Source of the DNA: Berkiella sp963803015
Lineage (GTDB): Bacteria > Pseudomonadota > Gammaproteobacteria > Berkiellales > Berkiellaceae
NCBI GenBank assembly: GCA_963803015.1
Contig: CAWDKV010000003.1
Span: 248,001 to 312,000 of the forward strand
DNA: 64,000 bases
Direction: 5' to 3'
Program-made: the position numbers and the translations under genes
Shown: positions 1 to 8,620 of the stretch, one piece after another
Layout: the number at the start of each line of letters is the position of its first letter
Position numbering within the stretch: position 1 is the first letter of the stretch
The notes under the pieces: model-generated
Database searches by the model: none
Seen by the model: only the letters and a program-made list of their open reading frames with translations
Told to the model about the DNA's origin: nothing

Positions 1-1277
1 GCATTTGATTTGATGTATTTGATGCAGCTCCAAGCAAATTGTAAATCTTTGAGTTCTTCTGCTGTCGGTTGTCGCTTGGTTACAACTTCGAAATTTATCG
101 CACCAGGATTATCCCAGGTTTGTACTAAGACGCCTCCCTTTACACTTCGCATTTCAAATGGTTGATCTGATTCTTCATTTGACGTATGTAATGCTTGATA
201 TTGTAATAAGCGGCAATTTTCTTTTTTAGAGGCAAGTGTTTTTGCTAGCGGATCAAAGCCTGGTGCAATCATGACTTCTACAAACTGTTTAGCAAAAATG
301 TGTTGCAGTAATCCGGCATCAACTTCATGATTAAAAGCAATGATGCCGCCAAAAGCAGAAATGGGATCACAAGCGAGTGCTTTATCATAAGCATGTAACA
401 AGCTCTTTCCTATCGCTATGCCGCAAGGGTTAGCATGCTTGACAATAACACAAGCCGGTTCACTAAAGGATTTCACACACTCTAAGGCAGTATCTGCATC
501 AGCAATGTTATTATAAGACAACTCTTTTCCCTGAAGCTGTAAACTAGCAGTGATGCTGTCTAAAGGGGGAGAGTTTTCCTGATAAAATGCCGCTTTTTGA
601 TGCGGATTTTCGCCATAACGTAAAGGGATTTTAAGGGTAAACTGCTTGGATAAAGTTTTTCCAAAGCCATTTGATTCTTGATTATCTCGTTTACTGAAGA
701 AATTGGCGATATGCGCTTCATAATCTGCAGTATGAGAGAAAGCTTTACTGGCAAAATAAAAACGCATGGATTCATCAATGGCGCCTTGGCCTTTATTCAA
801 GACTTCAATAAAGGAAGCATAATCATTGGGATCGACTAGAGGCAAACACCATTCATAATTTTTAGCCGCACCACGCAGCAAAGTTGGGCCACCAATATCG
901 ATGTTTTCAATGATTTCTTTTAGGACAGCTCCTTTTTGCGAACTGACCCGCTGAAAAGGGTACAAATTCACAACTACCAAATCGATGTCTGGAATGTTGT
1001 GCGCTAGCATGATATCACTATCAATGTCTCTGCGACCTAAGATCCCACCATGAATTTTGGGGTGCAAGGTTTTCACTCTGCCATCCATCATTTCTGGGAA
1101 GCCGGTATATTTCTCTACAGGAATAACGGGCAAGCCGTGTTCAGCTAATAATTTTGCCGTATTGCCAGTAGAAATTAATTCTACACCTCGTAAATGGAGT
1201 GCTTCAGCTAGTGCGATGATGTTGGTTTTATCATAAACACTAAGTAAAGCGCGTTGAATAATAGTGGATTCATGCAT
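1..1277 (-). CDS. purH: Bifunctional AICAR transformylase / IMP cyclohydrolase (PurH), 3' end outside window
   Basis: Catalyses the last two steps of de novo IMP synthesis in the cytoplasm: formylation of AICAR, then ring closure. About 425 codons are visible; the usual length is about 525, so the C-terminal fifth lies beyond position 1. Reading from the ATG at 1277, the N-terminal MGS-like cyclohydrolase domain shows ALLSVYDKTNI, STGNTAK, GFPEMMDGRVKTLHPKIHGG and NLYPF. The transformylase part shows LRYGENPHQ and VKHANPCG, which holds the conserved Lys-His pair. It lies 22 bp after fis on the same strand, the order seen in other gammaproteobacteria, so it is probably the distal part of the aroQ-to-purH run. 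Identification is firm. Confidence 0.97.
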   Translation of the reverse strand, partial: MHESTIIQRALLSVYDKTNIIALAEALHLRGVELISTGNTAKLLAEHGLPVIPVEKYTGFPEMMDGRVKTLHPKIHGGILGRRDIDSDIMLAHNIPDIDLVVVNLYPFQRVSSQKGAVLKEIIENIDIGGPTLLRGAAKNYEWCLPLVDPNDYASFIEVLNKGQGAIDESMRFYFASKAFSHTADYEAHIANFFSKRDNQESNGFGKTLSKQFTLKIPLRYGENPHQKAAFYQENSPPLDSITASLQLQGKELSYNNIADADTALECVKSFSEPACVIVKHANPCGIAIGKSLLHAYDKALACDPISAFGGIIAFNHEVDAGLLQHIFAKQFVEVMIAPGFDPLAKTLASKKENCRLLQYQALHTSNEESDQPFEMRSVKGGVLVQTWDNPGAINFEVVTKRQPTAEELKDLQFAWSCIKYIKSN

Positions 1278-1299
1278 GGAAGAGTGCCCCTCAATAACG

Positions 1300-1578
1300 T
1301 TATTCTAGTCCTAGCTCACCCAGTTTTTTTCTGAGAGTGCCTCTTGCAAGCCCTAACCACTGGGCCGCTTTACTTTGATTGCCACCGGCTTTTGCTAACA
1401 CAATTTTTAATAAACCTAATTCTACTTCTTTGATCACAAGTTCATAGAGTCCTTGTGCTGGTTGACCATCTAGTGTGGAAAAATAAGCTTCCATGGTGTG
1501 TCCAACGACTTCGCGTAGAGGAGCCTGAGATGACGGTTGTTCTAGTAAAGGATGACTTAAAGGAAGCGTTTCAGTCAT
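1300..1578 (-). CDS. fis: DNA-binding protein Fis
   Basis: Nucleoid-associated protein that bends DNA and stimulates rRNA promoters, recombination and replication control. The 92-residue length is close to the 98 of E. coli Fis. The C-terminal helix-turn-helix is clear (GGNQSKAAQWLGLARGTLRKK), preceded by the dimerisation helices (LYELVIKEVELGLLKIVL). Its ATG overlaps the dusB stop by 8 bases (ATGACTGA), the classic dusB-fis translational coupling. In E. coli fis is growth-phase regulated from the dusB promoter; no separate promoter is obvious here. Confidence 0.97.
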   Translation of the reverse strand: MTETLPLSHPLLEQPSSQAPLREVVGHTMEAYFSTLDGQPAQGLYELVIKEVELGLLKIVLAKAGGNQSKAAQWLGLARGTLRKKLGELGLE

Positions 1579-2578
1579 GTGTCCTCTCCATCACTTGTGT
1601 AAAAAAAGCCTCAACTGCGTCAAGTTGGGCTTGTGCTTCAGTTAATTCGTTAAAATATTGACGAAAAGCGCCAGCATGCGGTTGGCCTTTGCTATACCAG
1701 GAAATATGTTTGCGCGCGACTAAAACGCCACGGGTTTCGCCATAAAAAGCGTATAAATTTTTTAAGTGGTTTATCATCAGATCTTGAATGAACATAAGGG
1801 TGGGGGGCGCACTGATCGTTCCCTCTTTAATGAAATGAATGATTTCATTAAAGATCCAAGGTTTTCCTTGTGCTGCGCGTCCAATCATGATGGCATCTGC
1901 TTGGGTTTTTTGAAGTACTTCCAGCGCTTTTTCAGGGGAGGTAATATCACCATTTGCAATAATAGGAATAGAAACGGCTTGTTTGATGTCAGCAATGGTC
2001 TGATATTCTGCTTCACCCTTAAACATACAAGAGCGGGTACGACCATGGATAGCTAAGGCTTGAATGCCACAATCCTCAGCCATTTTGGCGACATTCACGC
2101 CATTGCGATTTTTCGGATCCCAACCTGTTCGAATTTTAAGTGTCACGGGGATTTTAACCGCGCCAACAACGGCTTTGAGTATTCTACCAACCAGCGGTTC
2201 ATCTTTTAATAAAGCAGAACCAGAAAGGGTATTACACACTTTTTTAGCAGGACACCCCATGTTGATGTCGATAATTTCTGCGCCGTGTGCTTCATTGAAT
2301 GCGGCAGCTTCTGCCATCATTTTGGGATCAGCTCCGACAATTTGTACGGAACAAGGGCGGGTTTCTCCCTCATGATTTGCCCGACGTTTGGTTTTTTCAC
2401 TGCCATGAAGTAAGGAATTCGCGCCGACCATTTCAGAAACTGCTAATCCGGCCCCAAGATTTTTGCACAATTGGCGAAAAGGGCGATCAGTTACGCCTGC
2501 CATCGGTGCCAAAATAATGGGGACATCAATTTGATAAGGGCCAATTTTTAATGGTTTAAGTTGGTTAACTGTGGTCAT
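1571..2578 (-). CDS. dusB: tRNA-dihydrouridine synthase B
   Basis: FMN-dependent reduction of uridine to dihydrouridine in the tRNA D-loop. The 335 residues match the family length. Visible features are the start of the TIM barrel (IILAPMAGVTDRPFRQL), the catalytic Cys loop (DINMGCPAKKV), the FMN phosphate-binding part (IPIIANGDITSPEKAL, DAIMIGRAAQGKPW) and the tRNA-binding C-terminal helical domain (HISWYSKGQPHAGAFRQYF). Translationally coupled to fis. The 76-bp gap to prmA leaves room for a promoter, but none is convincing. Confidence 0.97.
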   Translation of the reverse strand: MTTVNQLKPLKIGPYQIDVPIILAPMAGVTDRPFRQLCKNLGAGLAVSEMVGANSLLHGSEKTKRRANHEGETRPCSVQIVGADPKMMAEAAAFNEAHGAEIIDINMGCPAKKVCNTLSGSALLKDEPLVGRILKAVVGAVKIPVTLKIRTGWDPKNRNGVNVAKMAEDCGIQALAIHGRTRSCMFKGEAEYQTIADIKQAVSIPIIANGDITSPEKALEVLQKTQADAIMIGRAAQGKPWIFNEIIHFIKEGTISAPPTLMFIQDLMINHLKNLYAFYGETRGVLVARKHISWYSKGQPHAGAFRQYFNELTEAQAQLDAVEAFFTQVMERTHD

Positions 2579-2654
2579 TGCTTGTGTTTGGGCTTCTGAA
2601 GTTACGATTGAGGAAGGGCAATTATACTCTTTGGGCTCTGATATGCGAACCTTT

Positions 2655-3536
2655 TTAACCTTCCTTTACGGCACTTAACATAACCCATTCATCATCTGAT
2701 TGTATTGGGGCAAAATGGAAGAAAGGCTCATATGCTTTTTTTACAGCATCGGCTTGAGAGGTTAATAATCCTGATAAAATCAAATGACCTTTCATTGCAC
2801 AATTTTCTTGGATGGTTGCGCTTAACTGAATCAAAGGCTCAGCTAATATATTAGCGAGCACAGTTTGTGCTTGAATGGCTGGTAAATCTTCTGGGAGAAC
2901 GGTCACGATTTGTTCTTCAGTTAAACCATTTCGAATAGCATTTTCCCGCGTACTGGTTAGGGCTTGTGGATCATAATCTACTGCCCATACTTTTTTAGCA
3001 CCGAGCAAAATCGCTGCAATTCCCAAAATACCGGAGCCACAGCCATAATCAATGATCTCTTGGTCCAGGGGCGGATTGGCATCTAACCACTTTAAACACA
3101 AAGCGGTAGTGGGATGGGTTCCCGTTCCAAAGGCAAGACCCGGATCTAGTTTCATTACCACTGCATTATCAGGTACTTCTGGATTTTCATGCGTCGGCGA
3201 AACCCAAAGGCGAGAGCCAAAACAAATAGGATGAAAATGCTCTAGCCAGGTGCGTGTCCAGTCTTGATCGGGTAAGACGCAGACAGCAATATCCTCTTCT
3301 GTAGAGAGTGTGAGTAAGGCTTGCTTGATAGGGAGAAGAGCGCTATTTTCTTCGAATAATCCTACTACTTTTACTTCACCTTCCCACAAAGGTGTGGTAC
3401 CGGGTAAAGGTTCAAGCAGAGGCTGATTATTAGATTCGAGAAAAGAAACGCTAAGCGCTCCTTGTTTTTCTAAAAGAGCGCAACATTCTTCAGCAAGTGC
3501 ACTTGGCACAATAACAGCAATTTCAAGCCAACCCAT
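2655..3536 (-). CDS. prmA: Ribosomal protein L11 methyltransferase
   Basis: SAM-dependent trimethylation of ribosomal protein L11. The 293 residues equal the E. coli length. The N-terminal substrate-recognition domain is followed by a Rossmann methyltransferase domain with DYGCGSGILGIAA (SAM motif I), VDYDPQAL (motif II) and VLANILAEPL (the family's NILA-PL catalytic loop). The upstream MKLDPGLAFGTGTHPTT segment is also diagnostic. It starts 8 bp after accC, so it is co-transcribed with the acetyl-CoA carboxylase genes. Confidence 0.97.
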   Translation of the reverse strand: MGWLEIAVIVPSALAEECCALLEKQGALSVSFLESNNQPLLEPLPGTTPLWEGEVKVVGLFEENSALLPIKQALLTLSTEEDIAVCVLPDQDWTRTWLEHFHPICFGSRLWVSPTHENPEVPDNAVVMKLDPGLAFGTGTHPTTALCLKWLDANPPLDQEIIDYGCGSGILGIAAILLGAKKVWAVDYDPQALTSTRENAIRNGLTEEQIVTVLPEDLPAIQAQTVLANILAEPLIQLSATIQENCAMKGHLILSGLLTSQADAVKKAYEPFFHFAPIQSDDEWVMLSAVKEG

Positions 3537-3544
3537 AATCTTCT

Positions 3545-4885
3545 CTAATTTTTCATCTTGTTTTCAAGGTAGTGAATCGTGGTTTGACCTTTCATCACGT
3601 TAGCATCATGCATTAATTCTTGATGTAGGGGCACGTTGGTTTTGATCCCTTCAATGGCAATTTCTTCTAGAGCATTGCGCATGCGGTGTATCGCTTCATC
3701 ACGCGTGTTCCCGTAAGCAATCAGTTTACCAATTAAAGAATCATAATGAGGGGGCACTTGGTAAGAGCTGTAAATATGCGAATCCATCCTAATCCCCGGG
3801 CCACCTGGTGCATGATAACGTGTGATAGTACCAGGGCAAGGCAGAAATGTTTTAGGATCTTCAGCATTTAATCGGCACTCAATGGCATGTCCTTTGAGGA
3901 CAACGTCACGTTGTGTAAAACCTAATTTTTCACCCGCGGCGATTTTTAATTGCTCTTTAACAATATCAATACCGGTGATAATTTCGGTAATGGGATGTTC
4001 CACTTGAACGCGCGTATTCATCTCAATGAAATAAAACTCGCCGTCCTCATAAAGAAACTCAAAAGTGCCAGCGCCCCGATAGCCAATTTCAAGACAGGCT
4101 TTTACGCACTGCTGCCCTATTTTTTGTCGGGATTCTTCGGAGAGGCCAGGAGCGGGCGCTTCTTCCAAAACTTTTTGATGCCGACGTTGCATCGAGCAAT
4201 CACGCTCTCCTAAATGAATAGCATTGCCTTGGCCATCGGATAAAACTTGAATTTCAATATGCCTTGGCTTTTCTAAGAATTTTTCCATATAAACGTTATT
4301 GTTGCCAAAAGCGGCGCCGGCTTCTGTGCGGGTAAGAGAGATAGCATTGAGAAGGGTGGCTTCACTATGTACCACGCGCATGCCGCGACCACCACCGCCA
4401 CCTGCGGCCTTAATAATCACAGGGTAACCGATGTTTTTTGCAATTTGCAGATTTCTTTGATCATCTTCATCTAATGGACCATCAGAGCCTGGTACACATG
4501 GCACGCCTGCGGCTTTCATGGTTTTAATCGCGGATACTTTGTCGCCCATCAAACGGATGGTTTCAGCTCGGGGGCCAATAAAAATAAAGCCACTTTTTTC
4601 GACTCTTTCAGCAAAATCGGCATTCTCAGAAAGAAAGCCATAACCCGGATGGATAGCAACCGCATCGGTTACTTCTGCCGCTGTAATGATAGCGGGGATG
4701 TTTAGATAGCTAAGAGGAGAAGGGGGTGGCCCGATGCAAATGGCTTCATCTGCAAGCAGAACCGGAAGGAGCCCTCTATCGGCAGTGGAATACACAGCAA
4801 CCGTTTTAATTCCGAGCTCATGACATGCACGAAGGATTCTAAGTGCAATCTCGCCACGGTTAGCAATAACAACTTTATCTAACAT
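3545..4885 (-). CDS. accC: Biotin carboxylase subunit of acetyl-CoA carboxylase
   Basis: ATP-dependent carboxylation of biotin on AccB, the first half-reaction of malonyl-CoA formation for fatty acid synthesis. The 446 residues match the family. In order: the biotin carboxylase N domain (VVIANRGEIALRILRA), the ATP-grasp glycine loop (KAAGGGGGRGMRVV), GERDCSMQRRHQKVLEEAP, and the catalytic FIEMNTRVQVEHPITE segment. It follows accB with a 9-bp gap, the usual accBC arrangement. Confidence 0.98.
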   Translation of the reverse strand: MLDKVVIANRGEIALRILRACHELGIKTVAVYSTADRGLLPVLLADEAICIGPPPSPLSYLNIPAIITAAEVTDAVAIHPGYGFLSENADFAERVEKSGFIFIGPRAETIRLMGDKVSAIKTMKAAGVPCVPGSDGPLDEDDQRNLQIAKNIGYPVIIKAAGGGGGRGMRVVHSEATLLNAISLTRTEAGAAFGNNNVYMEKFLEKPRHIEIQVLSDGQGNAIHLGERDCSMQRRHQKVLEEAPAPGLSEESRQKIGQQCVKACLEIGYRGAGTFEFLYEDGEFYFIEMNTRVQVEHPITEIITGIDIVKEQLKIAAGEKLGFTQRDVVLKGHAIECRLNAEDPKTFLPCPGTITRYHAPGGPGIRMDSHIYSSYQVPPHYDSLIGKLIAYGNTRDEAIHRMRNALEEIAIEGIKTNVPLHQELMHDANVMKGQTTIHYLENKMKN

Positions 4886-4894
4886 GATTTCCCC

Positions 4895-5353
4895 TTATTC
4901 AATCACAAATAGGGGTTGGCCAAATTCAACGGGTTGGCCATTTTCCACCAAGATTGCTTTAATTCTTCCTGCTTTGTCTGCTTCAATTTGATTGAGCATT
5001 TTCATTGCTTCGACGATACAGAGGGTATCCCCTACCTTCACTTCCGATCCCAATTGTACAAAAGCCGGCTGCTCTGGAGCAGGGGCCCTATACAGGGTAC
5101 CGACCATGGGAGACGTGACAATATGACCATCTGGTATTTGATTTTGCGCAGTTTCAGGCGCTTTAGACGCGGTGGATTCAATAGGAGGAGGAGCAGGCAT
5201 GGCCCCGCCAGGATGTGTCACATAATGCGTCGTGGATGGGATCTCCATTCTACGGCTGATCCTAACCGATTCTTCTCCCTCTTTGATCTCAATCTCGGCA
5301 ACACCTGTTTCATCAATGAGTTCAATAAGCTTTCTAATCTTGCGAATATCCAT
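4895..5353 (-). CDS. accB: Biotin carboxyl carrier protein of acetyl-CoA carboxylase
   Basis: Carries the covalently bound biotin shuttled between AccC and the carboxyltransferase. The 152 residues divide into an N-terminal segment (MDIRKIRKLIELIDETGVAE), a Pro/Ala-rich flexible linker (about residues 45-75) and the C-terminal biotinyl domain. The biotinylated Lys lies in VEAMKMLNQIEAD. The preceding thumb-like stretch GTLYRAPAPEQPAFV is typical of bacterial BCCP. It lies between aroQ (26 bp upstream) and accC (9 bp downstream). Confidence 0.98.
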   Translation of the reverse strand: MDIRKIRKLIELIDETGVAEIEIKEGEESVRISRRMEIPSTTHYVTHPGGAMPAPPPIESTASKAPETAQNQIPDGHIVTSPMVGTLYRAPAPEQPAFVQLGSEVKVGDTLCIVEAMKMLNQIEADKAGRIKAILVENGQPVEFGQPLFVIE

Positions 5354-5379
5354 AGTATGTCTCTATTTTGGTTATAAAT

Positions 5380-5811
5380 TTAAGAAAATTTGTCGATAGC
5401 GGCGGCAAGCGCAGCATAATAACCCTGGGGGCCTAGGCCTGAGATAACACCGACAGCAATATCGGAGAGATAACTGTTATGGCGAAAACTTTCTCTGGCG
5501 TGAATATTGGTGAGATGGACTTCAAAAAAAGGAAGTTTTGTGGCTAAAAAAGCATCGCGCAAAGCAATGCTGGTATGCCCAAAGGCGCCAGGATTAATCA
5601 CAATGGCATCTATATTGTTATTTTTGCTGGTTTGAATTTTATCGATGATTTCATGTTCGGCATTGGACTGAAAACACGTTACGTGATGTTGTCCTGCGCG
5701 TTGCAAGATGTGTTCATCAAGGGCTTTTAAGCTGAGGTTGCCGTAAAGCGTTGCTTCGCGCTGACCCAGTAAATTTAAGTTTGGCCCATGAATTACTAGT
5801 ATTTTTGCCAT
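5380..5811 (-). CDS. aroQ: Type II 3-dehydroquinate dehydratase
   Basis: Dehydrates 3-dehydroquinate to 3-dehydroshikimate in the shikimate pathway. The 143 residues are typical of the dodecameric type II enzyme. Family motifs are GPNLNLLGQRE (with the catalytic loop to LYG), NPGAFGHTSIALRDA and HLTNIHARESFRHNSYLSD (with the catalytic His). First gene of the aroQ-accB-accC-prmA-dusB-fis-purH run. A perfect 10-bp inverted repeat lies about 20 bp upstream of its ATG. Confidence 0.98.
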   Translation of the reverse strand: MAKILVIHGPNLNLLGQREATLYGNLSLKALDEHILQRAGQHHVTCFQSNAEHEIIDKIQTSKNNNIDAIVINPGAFGHTSIALRDAFLATKLPFFEVHLTNIHARESFRHNSYLSDIAVGVISGLGPQGYYAALAAAIDKFS

Positions 5812-5830
5812 AATCCCTACCCACCGAGAA

Positions 5831-5863
5831 ATTGCCGATATTGTGGCTTAAACTATCGGCAAT
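5831..5863. other. 10-bp perfect inverted repeat between dsbD and aroQ
   Basis: ATTGCCGATA (5831-5840) pairs exactly with TATCGGCAAT (5854-5863) across a 13-nt loop. It lies after the dsbD stop and just before the aroQ start, both on the minus strand. No U-tract follows, so it may be a weak dsbD terminator or an operator for the aroQ run. Either role is inference. Confidence 0.5.
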
Positions 5864-5917
5864 GTCTATGCAGATAACTGCAAAGTTAAGGAAGATCTGG
5901 GCAATAACTCGAAAATT

Positions 5918-7765
5918 TCACGAAATTTTCATTTCAAGCTCGACTTGATCAAGCATGTTTAGAAAATCTTCTGCTGAAATGGAGCCGACTATTCTGTAGC
6001 TAGATAACTCATCTCCTTGAGCGTTAAAGAATAATATCGCGGGTGGCCCATACAGACCAAATTTTTTCATCAGCTCTTGGTTACTGTCATTATTAGCGGT
6101 GACATCGGCTTTGACTAGGCGCCAAGATTTGAGTTTTTGTTGAATTTCTGGATTGCGCCACAACGTATGGTCTAAGGATTTGCAACTGGTGCACCAATTG
6201 GCATGAAAGACTAATAAAAAGGGTTGTTTCTCTTTTTGAGCTTGTTGTTGAATACGCTCTAAAGCAAGGACGGAATATATTTTTTGAAAATTGAGCTTTT
6301 GGCCTTGTACTTGTTCTTGCCAAGGATTAATTGTCAAAGGTTTGAGCGGATTGCTTTCACCCAGCCAAGCTCCCCAAAATAGTATCAAGGCATAAAGAAC
6401 AAAAAGAATGCCGAATCTGCTACTGATCCCCGCTTTTAATTTAAAGGTTTTTAAACACCAAGCAGTGAAAATACATAAAATTCCCCACAAGATGAGCACT
6501 ACGGGTCCATGAAATATTCTATCGAGCAGCCATAAACTCAACGCAAACATCGCGACAGCAAAAAAGTGATTGACATGTTCCATCCATGGACCAGATTTGG
6601 GCATATATTTACCCCCGACTGTGCCAAGAAAAATGAGCACCGTGCCAATGCCAAATCCCATAAATAAAAGCGCAGAGCCACCTAACAAGACATCACCTTG
6701 TTTGCTGATAAGCCCTAAGGCTGCCAAGAAAGGGGGGGTAATACAAGGTGAAGAAATGAGTGTGGCCAAGACTCCCATGATAGCAGCACCAATGTAAGTG
6801 CCACTTTCTTGTTTGGCATGAAGGTGAGATAAAATTTCCTTCATTTTCAGTGAGTGATGAAGAGACAAACGCACCACACCCAATTGCATAAAACCAAAGA
6901 GAATAAAGAGTAATGCGAAAATAGTAATGGCAACGGGGTGTTGAAAAGTTGCTTGTAGATTTTTGCCTAATGTTCCGGCGATGACGCCAGCTATTGCATA
7001 GGTAATAGCCATACTTAGCGCATAACAAAAGCATAAAGAAAAGGCTTTTCGCGTATTGAGATGTTTTTCGCCGACGATAATCGTGAACATAATGGGGATC
7101 ATCGGTAATACACACGGCGTAAAGCTGAGTAGCATTCCTATAAAGTAAAATGATCCAATGGTGAGGATAAAATGTAGGTAATAAGGTTTGGCAGAATCAT
7201 CAGATAAATCTTGTACTTGCGCTTGATTTTCTTTGGCAGCTTGATTTGGTGCTTCGTCTAGTATTTGAATTTTATTTACGGTATTGCCAGTGGCGTTAAT
7301 CTCTATCCATTTTGCTTGAGGGGGATAGCAAAAACCAGATTCTGCACAACCTTGATAAGAGACTTTTAACAGTAAAGATGTGTTGCCTCCACTCACAAAA
7401 TAGGGCGAGAGTGAAATAGGAAAAGAAAGAGAATGATGATAGATAGGGCTTTCTCCCTCTTTAGCCGCTTCGGCAGAGGGCAGGGAAGAGGGTAATAAAG
7501 AGGAATGCTCTTGTTCTGGTTGTACTAAGGAGACTTGCACTTCCTTTTGATATAAATAGCAACCCGGCGCAATTTGCCAAGATAGGTTGAGCAGTGCGCC
7601 TTTGGGGGAGGCTTCAAAAATAAAAGCTTGTTCTTCTGGCAAGACTTTAGGTAAAGAAAGGGTGGCCTGCGGCAGCTCTGGCGTACAAAACCCTTTTAGA
7701 GATAAGAGCAGAATTAATAAGGCTAAGGCTATTAACGTAAAAGGTTTTGTCTTAAAGTGTGGCAT
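5918..7765 (-). CDS. dsbD: Thiol:disulfide interchange protein DsbD
   Basis: Inner-membrane protein that carries electrons from cytoplasmic thioredoxin to periplasmic disulfide isomerases and cytochrome c maturation. From the ATG at 7765 it has 615 residues, near the usual 560-600. It begins with a signal peptide (MPHFKTKPFTLIALALLILL). The periplasmic N domain carries the CYLYQKEV and GCAESGFCYPP cysteines. The eight-helix membrane core has FTPCVLPMIPI and SSPCITPPF as its redox cysteine pair. The C-terminal thioredoxin-like domain has NWCTSCK. A longer reading to 7861 would overlap cutA and lacks a signal peptide at its start, so the shorter start is preferred. Divergent from cutA, as in many gammaproteobacteria. 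Confidence 0.96.
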   Translation of the reverse strand: MPHFKTKPFTLIALALLILLLSLKGFCTPELPQATLSLPKVLPEEQAFIFEASPKGALLNLSWQIAPGCYLYQKEVQVSLVQPEQEHSSLLPSSLPSAEAAKEGESPIYHHSLSFPISLSPYFVSGGNTSLLLKVSYQGCAESGFCYPPQAKWIEINATGNTVNKIQILDEAPNQAAKENQAQVQDLSDDSAKPYYLHFILTIGSFYFIGMLLSFTPCVLPMIPIMFTIIVGEKHLNTRKAFSLCFCYALSMAITYAIAGVIAGTLGKNLQATFQHPVAITIFALLFILFGFMQLGVVRLSLHHSLKMKEILSHLHAKQESGTYIGAAIMGVLATLISSPCITPPFLAALGLISKQGDVLLGGSALLFMGFGIGTVLIFLGTVGGKYMPKSGPWMEHVNHFFAVAMFALSLWLLDRIFHGPVVLILWGILCIFTAWCLKTFKLKAGISSRFGILFVLYALILFWGAWLGESNPLKPLTINPWQEQVQGQKLNFQKIYSVLALERIQQQAQKEKQPFLLVFHANWCTSCKSLDHTLWRNPEIQQKLKSWRLVKADVTANNDSNQELMKKFGLYGPPAILFFNAQGDELSSYRIVGSISAEDFLNMLDQVELEMKIS

Positions 7766-7813
7766 AGTTGCTTTATATCCTGAGACAAGTGTTATTTTGT
7801 AAGTGAGAAAACT

Positions 7814-8143
7814 ATGACTGCATCCTATTGCGTTGTCTATTGTACCTGCCCCAATTATCAAGTAGCTGAGAGTATGGCGCTTAGGCTGACAGAGTCAAGA
7901 CTTGTCGCCTGCACAAATATTGTGCCGCATTTAACTTCACTTTATATGTGGCAAGGAAAAGTGACAAATGGCGCTGAGTCCTTGCTGATGATGAAAACCA
8001 CACAAGAGAAGCTTCCTGAACTAGAAAAAGCTATTTTAGAGACCCATCCCTACGAATTCCCCGAAATTATTGCAATGCCCATCATTTATGGCAACAAGGC
8101 TTATCTTGCTTGGGTAGATGAGGTTGTTGGTGAAGGCACTTGA
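7814..8143 (+). CDS. cutA: Divalent-cation tolerance protein CutA
   Basis: Small trimeric cytoplasmic protein linked to copper/divalent-cation tolerance; its exact biochemical role is unresolved in the family. The 109 residues match. Signature segments are VYCTCPN, ESRLVACTNIVPHLTSLYMWQGK and HPYEFPEIIAMPI. It shares a 48-bp intergenic region with divergent dsbD, a common pairing. It lies directly upstream of the groES control region, so groES transcription should be separate. Confidence 0.96.
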   Translation: MTASYCVVYCTCPNYQVAESMALRLTESRLVACTNIVPHLTSLYMWQGKVTNGAESLLMMKTTQEKLPELEKAILETHPYEFPEIIAMPIIYGNKAYLAWVDEVVGEGT

Positions 8144-8167
8144 AGATCTTTTTGCAATGCTCTAAGA

Positions 8168-8194
8168 TTGGCACTCATAAAGGGAGAGTGCTAC
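8168..8194 (+). promoter_or_regulatory. CIRCE-type operator upstream of groES
   Basis: TTGGCACTC (8168-8176), nine bases, GAGTGCTAC (8186-8194). The CIRCE consensus is TTAGCACTC-N9-GAGTGCTAA, bound by the heat-shock repressor HrcA. There is one mismatch in each arm and the 9-nt spacer is exact. It lies 90 bp before the groES ATG, where CIRCE is expected. HrcA itself is not in the window. Confidence 0.85.
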
Positions 8195-8283
8195 AAAATT
8201 TAAGTTAAATAACTTATTTCTCCTGTTTTAGCTTCCCCTTCTAAAGCATTCATCGTACTTTTTTTAAATTAAGGAGATAAGAG

Positions 8284-8574
8284 ATGTTCAAGGTAACTCC
8301 CTTGGGAGATCGTGTACTGGTTAAGCAAGATCCAGAACTTCAACAAACCAAAGGCGGCATTTACTTACCAGAAACCGCTAAAGAAACCCCGCAATGGGGA
8401 ACCGTTATGCGCACGGGTAAAGGTAAAATGTTAGAGAATGGTGAAATTCGCCCGTTAGCAGTCAAAGAAGGCGATAAAGTCATTTTTGGAAAGTACTCCG
8501 GTACAAAAGTCAAAATGGGTGATGATGAACTTCTTTTCATGCGTGAAGAAGACATTATGGGCATCGTTGATTAA
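8284..8574 (+). CDS. groES: Co-chaperonin GroES
   Basis: Heptameric lid of the GroEL chaperonin. It is intact at 96 residues, the usual length. Recognisable segments are TPLGDRVLVKQ, GGIYLPETAKE (mobile loop region), GTVMRTGKGK and KEGDKVIFGKYSGTKVK. The strong ribosome-binding site AAGGAGATAAGAG precedes the ATG. Followed 46 bp later by groEL, which is broken; the contrast between intact groES and disrupted groEL is the main oddity of this locus. Expression is probably under HrcA control through the upstream CIRCE site. Confidence 0.98.
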   Translation: MFKVTPLGDRVLVKQDPELQQTKGGIYLPETAKETPQWGTVMRTGKGKMLENGEIRPLAVKEGDKVIFGKYSGTKVKMGDDELLFMREEDIMGIVD

Positions 8575-8620
8575 GAGATAAATTTTTTAAATTATTCTGA
8601 ACAATTTTTAAGGAGCTGTT

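Noticed and set aside
4916..5377. A 153-residue open frame antisense to accB
   Set aside because: It is a shadow of accB with no recognisable domain; accB is certain.
6693..7115. A 140-residue frame inside dsbD
   Set aside because: It is an alternative frame within an intact DsbD membrane core, with no family match.
8138..8167. A sigma-32-type promoter before groES (CTTGAA box)
   Set aside because: CTTGAA is present at 8138-8143 region but no CCCCAT-like box follows at the right distance; the CIRCE palindrome explains heat control better.
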